This document shows, piece after piece, positions 56,801 through 64,000 of a stretch of 64,000 nucleotides of DNA; position 1 is the stretch's first letter, and each line of letters starts with the position of its first letter. The translations under genes and the position numbers were made by a program. Source of the DNA: Tigriopus japonicus (lineage: Eukaryota; Arthropoda; Copepoda; Harpacticoida; Harpacticidae); assembly GCA_010645155.1 (NCBI GenBank), contig CM021314.1, positions 3,280,499-3,344,498 on the forward strand, read 5' to 3'. The notes under the pieces were generated by a model. The model did no database searches, was not told where the DNA came from, and saw only the letters and a program-made list of their open reading frames with translations.

Positions 56801-59640
56801 ATGAAGACATTCCAGTTTTTAGGTCAGTGGCCATTGTCTGTATCCTTGACATAACAAGGACGGATTTGGTTGCCCTGTTTCCTAGAAATCTTTTGGAACT
56901 TGAGATTAGGCCCCATTGAGCCGAGAGAAAAAAAACGCGCTCCCAAGGTTCATTTCCAAATCCAATTTCAGTGGGCTAGCGAACTAAGCTCAGCTCTACT
57001 TTGTACACTGCATCCGTAGCAGTGGGACTCGTAGATCGAATGCAGCCTCACGGGAGGTGTTAACGAAGCCGCGATGCATTGGCAACGTTCCATGATCAAA
57101 ACCATTTCCTCACCTTCACCATGCTCCGAGGTACAAGGGCTCCGATTTGGCCGAAATTGAGACCACAACCATCCGACCTCAAGCTAAGTCTTGAGGTTGC
57201 AACCATCTTTGGGAGGCATTGGGCACTCACTAGCTGACTACTGACAGTTTGAACCACCCTTAGTTAGATTGAGGTGAATGAATGGAGCCAGAGATCTCTC
57301 TCTCTCTTTTTTTCTCCCTCTAGTCATTGAATGAACCTTGATGGGTGGTGACAAATCTGCTCTATTGGAATTTGATAAACTGGGACATTTTTCATCCTTA
57401 GAGCTTGGATCAATCAGACGCACGCACATACCATAGTCGGGAGAGAAAATAATGGAATCAATTTGAGAACTAAAGGCGAGAACCTCGAGCATGGTTCTTT
57501 TCATTTTCAAAGGTGCCTGGATATTTCAATTGATTGAACTAAGGCTATGATTCTCATGCACCATGAACATTTAACCCGATAATGAACAGAAACGCAAGGT
57601 CGTCATTTGGCAAGCGTAAAAAGTTTTGTTCTTTTCAAAATGGTTTTGGATTCACTAATTTTTGTAACACACTCAACAATTTCAATCATAGAGATCGGAA
57701 TTATTCAGATATGAGTTGACATTTCCGCGTTTGAATACTTTGACAAATGCATGAAATTACTTCAGGGATCTTTCATGCAAAACACCTGAAAAGAGACTGA
57801 ACTGTCATTTTTTGAGACAACCTTAGTCGATGCTGCAAGAGGCGTGACTCTGTATTTCCATCTACATCCAACACCAGTAATCCAATGGTGTTGGTGGTAT
57901 GAGCGGGGTCAGATAGCCTTAAAGACGCTAATTGTTATTGCCTTTGTCATACGGGCAAGTAGTGGAATGGCTAAAACAGTGGGCAATTTCTCAACTGGTA
58001 TAGCTCGTCGAGAATGAAGCTTGCCGTAACTTTCTTTGATGTTCATCTAAGGACTTGAAAGTGAGCCGATGACTGCATGCAGTTTAACACATGGGCCTCG
58101 CTCTTGGTACTCTTGGTTTTCATTGATAATTCTTCTTGATTAGCCTTGTCATCCTCAGCGGGCGTGAAAAGGACCTTTATCGTGTCAACTAGCGCTTTGG
58201 AGCTCAAGCTACATAGTTCAATATGGCAAACTTCATCTCTCCAAGCTTCGTGATGATGTTCAGCTCTAAAGTTATGGAAACTCGAGTAAAGTGGTCCAGA
58301 TTTCCATCTCAGGTAAACTATCAAGTGTGTTTTGAATGTCTTCGCAAATTTGTTAGTCATTAGGTAATAAAACTTGATAATGGTGGTATTGAAGATCGGT
58401 GTAAAAGCCAATATCATGGGCAAATAGGTAAAGACAGTTGAATAAGGTCGAAAAACGTAATGTGGGCGTATGGATGTGTATTGGGTTGGTGTTGCCAGAT
58501 ATGGAGATATGGAGAGCGCCTTTCATTCTGAGAGAAGGAGATCCCAATCTTATGAGAATCATGGCTTTGTGACGAGTTATGCTTCTGAATGAAAAGGAAA
58601 CATCAAAAAGTATATTATCATGGATTGCACCTCAATACTGAGGGCTTAATTCACCGAAGGGATATCAAAAGCCGGTCACTGAAAATAGAAGCTCGCACAA
58701 TTTTGGAAGAAGCTCCTTTCCTTGGACAAAATAATAAGATTTCATGAATTCCTTTTCAGGCGTCGATAACATCAAATATTCATTTGTGTAACAAAACTAT
58801 TTGGTCTTTTTTTCTTAAGTCAAAAAACCTGATGTGATGGGGCTCAATCGTTCGTTCATTCTTGATGAATTGTGTGAAGTATTTTAAAAAAATTAGCAAG
58901 AATGATGCCCACATTTCAAAGAAGATCTACGTTTCGTGGCTTGTGATCGTTTTATTGTTTATCTATTGCTTATTTCATGTTCTGTCCAAACACCTTGTGG
59001 TGTATTTACTTCAATTTCTCTCAAAGCTCAATCGCAAATTGTCTCCACTTGAACGGCATGATGGTGTCATGTTCAAGTCTCAAACCACAAATGTCGCTGG
59101 CAAATTTCCAGGCTTAAGCCGTTAATTTACTCTCCTACACCTCATTTAAACAAAAGCAAAGCAAGCCGACCTCTGTTTTCACGGTTCAGTTTTGCTATTT
59201 ATCTAATTTGCTTTTGATGATTTTTGCATTGTGTTGTCCCAAATTATTCATGAGACTATGCCATTTGAACGATGAATCGAACGACGAGTGATCCAATTTC
59301 AGTTATTTATTTTTCCAACTAGCACCTGAGTTTCGCATTATTTACTTTGGAATGTTCTTTCTCAGGCAACGCCCACGTCTACCACCCAATTACTTGAGAC
59401 ATGTCATCCCGACGTTTTACATCAAAACGTGACAGTGTATTGACGGACAAAAATGGATTTACTATACAATTGATTGACAAAAGAACTTGTTACTTGCTCA
59501 GTGCCGTTCGATGTTCAACCATAAAATAAAATGAATTTTTGACTTGAAGTAAATGTTACACGTCAGACGATAAAAAATGAACAGTCATCGATCAAAGAGA
59601 TCTAAAGGATCAAATAGACTTTGATTGCTCTTTCACTTTC
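53860..59640. other. Intergenic or intronic, no gene recognised
   Basis: Several ORFs of 90-126 codons without recognisable motifs, the best at 58043-58423 (minus) described separately. A (CT)n run lies at about 57290-57310. Confidence 0.4.
58043..58423 (-). CDS. Unrecognised ORF, possible exon or pseudogene (doubtful)
   Basis: 126 codons. The same frame is open further upstream to a TGA near 58535. Near its start a hydrophobic stretch is followed by 'FNTTIIKFYYLMTNKFAKTF', which loosely recalls the TM7-helix 8 junction of class A GPCRs, with Thr where the NPxxY proline should be. The rest is polar, with 'FTPAEDDKANQEELSMKTKSTKS'. I see no reliable splice sites around it. A decayed receptor fragment, a transposon piece or chance are all possible. 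Confidence 0.15.
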   Translation of the reverse strand: MPMILAFTPIFNTTIIKFYYLMTNKFAKTFKTHLIVYLRWKSGPLYSSFHNFRAEHHHEAWRDEVCHIELCSLSSKALVDTIKVLFTPAEDDKANQEELSMKTKSTKSEAHVLNCMQSSAHFQVLR

Positions 59641-59645
59641 TTACC

Positions 59646-60290
59646 TGATGGGGATGCTCGAGTCTATTGGAAAATTGGCTCTTGCTTCGTTGCTTTGACT
59701 GACGAGATTGACCTGAAGCCTTCTTTCTTTCTACCCACGAACGTGAACGTGCTCGTATTTGAATGAATCGCTTTGTTCCTCCAATTTCAAAGACCCCTTC
59801 ACTTCAGACGGACAAAAGGTACTTCCAGGGAAAAGCGCGTTCTCTATTGCGCAAATCTTGGTTGGTCCAAAATCGTAGTTGAACTGGAGTGTTGCTGATC
59901 ACGTCAACCGTCCTTTGCGTCATTCAGCCTCGTTTCGAATGGCAATGTTCCGAAAAGGCTTCTAAGTTTCCCCCTGTAGACTAGAACGGTTCAATGTTAT
60001 GTAACACATAAATGATTGCAATGATATTGAACATTATGGTGCCAATTCAATTGTTCCATTGGATGATTTTTCAAGCACACGGAAAAACACTTTAATGGCT
60101 GGATCCTGGCGCGTGTGACGTTCTCTCTCTCCGTTTGAATGGAATGAACTGTGAGCTCGGAGTGGATTCCTCGGGTTCATCGGAACAAACCGACTGTCTC
60201 TCGCGCTTTTTCTCTCGCTCGCTCGTTTGTTCGCTTTTCGGTTCCAAAGGTGGGTTCCTCATTCAATTTCGGTTCCATTGAGGAGCATGC
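59646..60290 (-). promoter_or_regulatory. Candidate receptor first exon and promoter region
   Basis: A textbook donor on the minus strand (CATCAG|GTAAG at 59646-59645/59644) lies about 11 kb upstream of the receptor's untranslated acceptor. To its right, 60120-60260 is relatively rich in CpG and GAGA/CTCT runs, unlike the surrounding AT-rich DNA, as insect and crustacean promoters often are. No TATA box was fixed and no transcript is seen, so the link to the receptor is inference. Confidence 0.2.
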
Positions 60291-60379
60291 TGACTACGGG
60301 CGAGTAGAACACCAACCAACAAGGACAGAGGGACTCGAATTCATCGATCTCATCGTCAAACCTCCTCTGCATGAATGAT

Positions 60380-61830
60380 CCACATGAGTCTTGTGAACGA
60401 ATGGAACCGTATGGGAATCGGCAAAGTTAAAAGCACAATTGTGGGAGCAACTCAGATGGATGGACGCGCCTTTTAAGTTTGAGTGAAACGAACTATTTTA
60501 ATGATTTTAACCGAATGTGATGGCTTTGAACTGGATCTTCCTTGAACATTTTCAACCCACCTTGAACACCTCCGCAACGAGAGTAGCCATTTTTTCAAGC
60601 GATTATCTTTATCGGGGAACTTGTGATTCAGCCCATCCAGCCATTCTTTAGGCTGATTATCAATACATTTTTAGTTGGTTGTGTACTTAGGTTTAGAAAA
60701 AGAATAACAACATTTGATTATTCTAATAAGAATTTAGTGTTCATTATTTAGCCAAAAAAATTAAAAAAATGTTTCTCTCCTTCTTGGGGAGAAAAATCGG
60801 TTCTACCATACTTGTTATCTTTTTCCATTCTCCTTTGATACGCAGTTTTTCCGACAAAAAGATGGGATTGTCATATTTCGTGTGTGTCATGCGACCCGAT
60901 TTTGTAAACTCGGCACACAAGGTCAGTTGTTGAAGACATTTGGAAGATTTGTAGAAGCTTAGTGGAATCATAAATTGACATGGAATTGACATGTTCAAGT
61001 ATGGGTGGATTGACTTTGCATTAGCTATCATAACAAAGCGAAATACTGTTCCACAGCATACAAAAACTAAGGGTTCGTGTTCTTTGCTCTCAAAAAACTC
61101 GTTTCATCAAGCTTGTAGTGCTCTACGATCGAGACGAGGTCAGGTTTGAACGCATTCATGTGCGGTCAGCAGAATTGGAGATGAAAAAGGACAGAATCGG
61201 ACAAATTTCAAAATCTGCTCAAATTGCAAAATTGGTATCAAAAGGTAGTTTTGGTAAAGATCTAGTTATTATGTATGACTGGGCAGCCGAAACATAATTT
61301 TTAACAAAAATTTGATTCCATGCTATTTTCTTATCTGTGAGCATCTTCATCATTTCGTAATTTTAGGTGCTTTTTCAACTTTTTGCACATTTTTCTTAAA
61401 TGTGAATTTTTCGCGATTCTGATTTTTGGCCGAAAAATCGGACACCTGGTCACCTTGCTCTAAAAGCCCATAATTCGTCCCTCAAAATCCAAAGCTTAAA
61501 ATGCACGCACCTGTGTGTGAGCGACTATAAGCGACTTGTGGATATTGTATTTCCTAGAACTCTTGAAGAGGATATGAATTATGGGGATATGTTACAAATT
61601 AAGGATTTTGACCTAAGCTTAAAATACGTGTAAAATGTTACTTGTTGACAGAAAAATTTGGCCTGTCATGTTGATATGATCTCTCTCATCTCTCTAATAT
61701 GTTGGATATCGTCAAAAACTCACATGTAATTTGTTAATGCGTTCCAAAATGAAGAATATAACAGGATGAAGAGTTAATAATATGAATGATAATATCATTC
61801 AAGAAACGAAAAATATCGAAAAGCACAGAA
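60380..61830. other. Intergenic, no gene recognised
   Basis: Nothing identifiable. 61427-61460 (GGCCGAAAAATCGG...GGTCACC) resembles a DNA-transposon end, but no partner was found. Confidence 0.4.
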
Positions 61831-61839
61831 ACAAAAAAC

Positions 61840-61880
61840 TCGAAAACCCCGCCCGAAAAAACCGGGCGGGTTTTTCTTAG
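61840..61880. mobile_element. Terminal fragment of the CCCGCCCG hAT-type family
   Basis: CTCGAAAACCCCGCCCG and CCGGGCGGGTTTTTC separated by an A-run, the same motifs as the subterminal parts of 10535-12714. No target duplication is visible, so it is a remnant. Confidence 0.6.
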
Positions 61881-61905
61881 GAGTGGGTAGTACTTTTGAT
61901 TTTGA

Positions 61906-62025
61906 TTTCAACAGGCTGATAGCAAATGAATGCATTGGAACTTTACCTCGTCTTACGCGAAGTTCAAGACGAGCTTGATGAAATGAGTTTTTCGAGAGAT
62001 GAAAACACGAGCTCTAAAATTTTCC
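61906..62025 (+). repeat. Dispersed repeat R1, copy 2
   Basis: Second copy of the 53390-53510 repeat. Here the stem is CTCGTCTT (61947-61954) and AAGACGAG (61966-61973), one pair longer. Confidence 0.7.
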
Positions 62026-62336
62026 GAGTTGTTTGGACAGTATTTCTCGTAATATGAAACTGTCGCTCAATCAACCAATGCAAGGACAATCAATCCATTC
62101 TTGAGCATGCTCATTTCTACTATGTCTAACTTTCCTTCCCACTGCACTTCCAAATGTCCTCAACAACTGACCTCCATATCATCGAGGGAGCTACGTTCAG
62201 ATAGATTTCGATATCATCTGACATCTGAAGCTCCTTGAATCTTGATTCACACGGTCGATTTCGAGCGTGCGTCATGGGGTGCCTATCAGACATGAGAATA
62301 TTGCATTGAATTTCATTGTAATATAAAATGCTGAAT

Positions 62337-62790
62337 CAAGAAGCACTGGAATCATGGAGTGGGAGGCTAGCAATGAGAATAATGATTTCCAATAAGAACA
62401 ATTCAATTACGTTCTTCTGCAAATGAGACCTTCCATATGTTGACAAGAATAGGTATTTCAATTTTCAACTCAATCGAACTTCGGAGACAAAAGTTATGCT
62501 CACTCAAAGTTCAGTGCAAATCCTACCGAGAATGAATGAACTAGCCCTTTTGCGGTAATCTTTTTACCACAAAAGGGCGAGTTCATTCATTCTATGCTCT
62601 CTTCAGTGGATAAGTTTGAGAAGGCTTAACTTTTCACTCCGGCATTCGATTGGGCTGAAATTTGAAATACGTGTTCTTCTCAATGCAAGCCAGGTCTCAT
62701 TTGCAGATGAACGCAAATGGTTTGTTTCTGCTGGAAATCATGATTCTCATTTCTAGCCTCCCATTCCATGATTTCCGTGCTTCCTGCCTG
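62337..62790. repeat. Foldback element, arms about 225 bp
   Basis: The left arm 62337-62557 and right arm 62565-62790 are inverse copies. At the centre GAATGAATGAACTAGCCCTTTTGCGGTAA meets its inverse (quoted in part: GAATGAATGAACT, AGTTCATTCATTC). At the outer end 'ATCATGGAGTGGGAGGCTAG' pairs with 'CTAGCCTCCCATTCCATGAT'. No coding content. Confidence 0.82.
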
Positions 62791-62969
62791 TATGAAATAA
62801 AGGGGCAAGCTTTTAGGTGTTTTTGAAAAGGCTTTGAGTGGAAGTACAGTGGAATTACGTATAGTGAAAGAATAGTAAGAAAGAGCAGAAATAACCATGC
62901 TCGAGGATTAACTTACTTCAAAAGCTCCAAGCAGAATTTTTGTTTTTGAAAACCATGGCTTATATACTG

Positions 62970-63395
62970 AGACAAGAAGCACTGAATATCCGGAGTGGGA
63001 CGCTAACGATGAGAATTATGATTTCCTGTAAAATTAATTCAATTTGCCTTCTTCTGCAAACGAGCCCTGGCTTGTATTGAGTAGACTACGTTTTTCAAAT
63101 TTCCGCTCAATCGAATGCCGAAGTGAAAAGTTATGCCTTCTCAAACTTATGTACTGAAGAGAGCATAGAATGAAGGAGCTCACTCTTTTGTGGTAAAGCA
63201 ATTACCAGAAAAGGGCTAGTTAATTCATTATCGGTAGGATTTGCACTCTTTAAGAAAGTTTTCTTTTTTTAAGTTTTCTTAACTTAAGACTATACTGAGA
63301 CTTTTGACTCCGACGTTCGATTGAGCTAAAAATTGATTACGTATTCTTGTCAAAAATCCTTGGTAAGGTCTCATTTGCAGAAGAACGTAATAAGG
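62970..63395. repeat. Second, partly eroded copy of the foldback element
   Basis: The arm 62970-63205 matches the arms of 62337-62790 ('AAGAAGCACTGAA', 'GTGGGACGCTAACGATGAGAA', 'CTCAATCGAATGCCGAAGTGA', 'CACTCTTTTGTGGTAA'). 63208-63395 is the partial inverse arm with a T/A-rich insertion near 63260-63285. Confidence 0.75.
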
Positions 63396-64000
63396 ACTGG
63401 GCCGCTTTGAAAGAGGTGCTTTTTCCCCAGTGTGATGAACTTTATTGTAATAGTTCTGCGTCGTCATATTTTAGAATGTAAAAAAAAACCGATTATTTCT
63501 TACATTTTTTCAAAAGATCTATTTCTTGGTTCCCTTTGTATGATATGAATCGATAAAACATCTTGATTCTGGACTTCAAGAAATGATTTATATGGTATTT
63601 GAGTTTTTGAAAATCATTGATTGAGTCATGCTGACAGTATATAAAAAACTGAGGACGTTTTTACTTCAATGAAACAGTGATTTCTTCCTAGGAAATGAGT
63701 TCTGCCGAAAGCAGTCCTCCAATCGTGATTGATTTGGAATCTACAATGGTTAACTTGAAGTCATGAGCAAAAAAAATGAACATATGTATCAATCATGAAC
63801 GTTTGAATTTGAACTTCAAAATGAAGCAATCACCAAACCTCGGACTTATCTCATAATTCCGATCCGACCGCAATTATGAACGTTACATGGATTGAAAATC
63901 CACGTACATAGAAGCCGCCGTACATAAACAAATCCAAGTGGACGGCAAAGTCAATCAGGGTTGCCAAAAAATGCTAGACACGCCATTACTATTGGCACAA
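63396..64000. other. Window end, no gene recognised
   Basis: AT-rich, only short ORFs, no repeat ends resolved. Confidence 0.4.

Noticed and set aside
60151..60378. 75-codon plus-strand ORF in the GC-richer segment
   Set aside because: No recognisable motif. The composition is better explained by a candidate promoter region of the minus-strand receptor.
1..64000. CRISPR arrays, bacterial operons or ribosomal RNA genes
   Set aside because: No regularly spaced direct repeats, no dense co-oriented ORFs and no rRNA-like segments. Spliced gene structure and the transposon types show animal nuclear DNA.

Overview
This window is animal nuclear DNA: AT-rich, gene-poor and full of transposon relics. 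One protein-coding gene can be assembled with confidence. It is a three-exon neuropeptide receptor on the minus strand (coding exons 48489-48133, 36184-35877 and 27144-26592). Its closest family, from recalled motifs only, is the arthropod short neuropeptide F (sNPF) receptor group. Together with the transposon content this suggests an arthropod, perhaps a crustacean, but the species cannot be named.

Layout. 1-1540: decayed 3' part of a non-LTR retrotransposon (minus). 1541-5954: anonymous AT-rich DNA with one diverged duplication. 5955-8548: a young, internally deleted Ty3/gypsy-type LTR element (minus) with 245-bp LTRs and a 5-bp target duplication. 8769-14450: three hAT-type non-autonomous DNA elements; one of them (10535-12714) contains a second non-LTR copy and a tRNA-like module. 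14451-18432: nothing recognisable. 18433-19764: a dead Tc1/mariner-superfamily transposon. 21285-22510: third non-LTR copy. 22972-24001: another hAT-type element. 26592-48543: the receptor gene, whose introns of about 8.7 kb and 11.9 kb hold further hAT-type elements, a LINE tail and SINE-like modules. 48544-64000: no convincing coding gene. It has a possible 5' untranslated exon or promoter of the receptor near 59.6-60.3 kb and foldback (long inverted) repeats at 53.6 and 62.3-63.4 kb.

The receptor should act at the plasma membrane as a class A G-protein-coupled receptor for an RFamide-type peptide. Everything else with coding potential is transposon-derived and broken. The clearest repeated pattern is that eight elements with 8-bp target duplications and CAGGG- or TAG-type ends are scattered through 8.7-39.9 kb, and at least five carry dense subterminal arrays of a short motif that differs from family to family.
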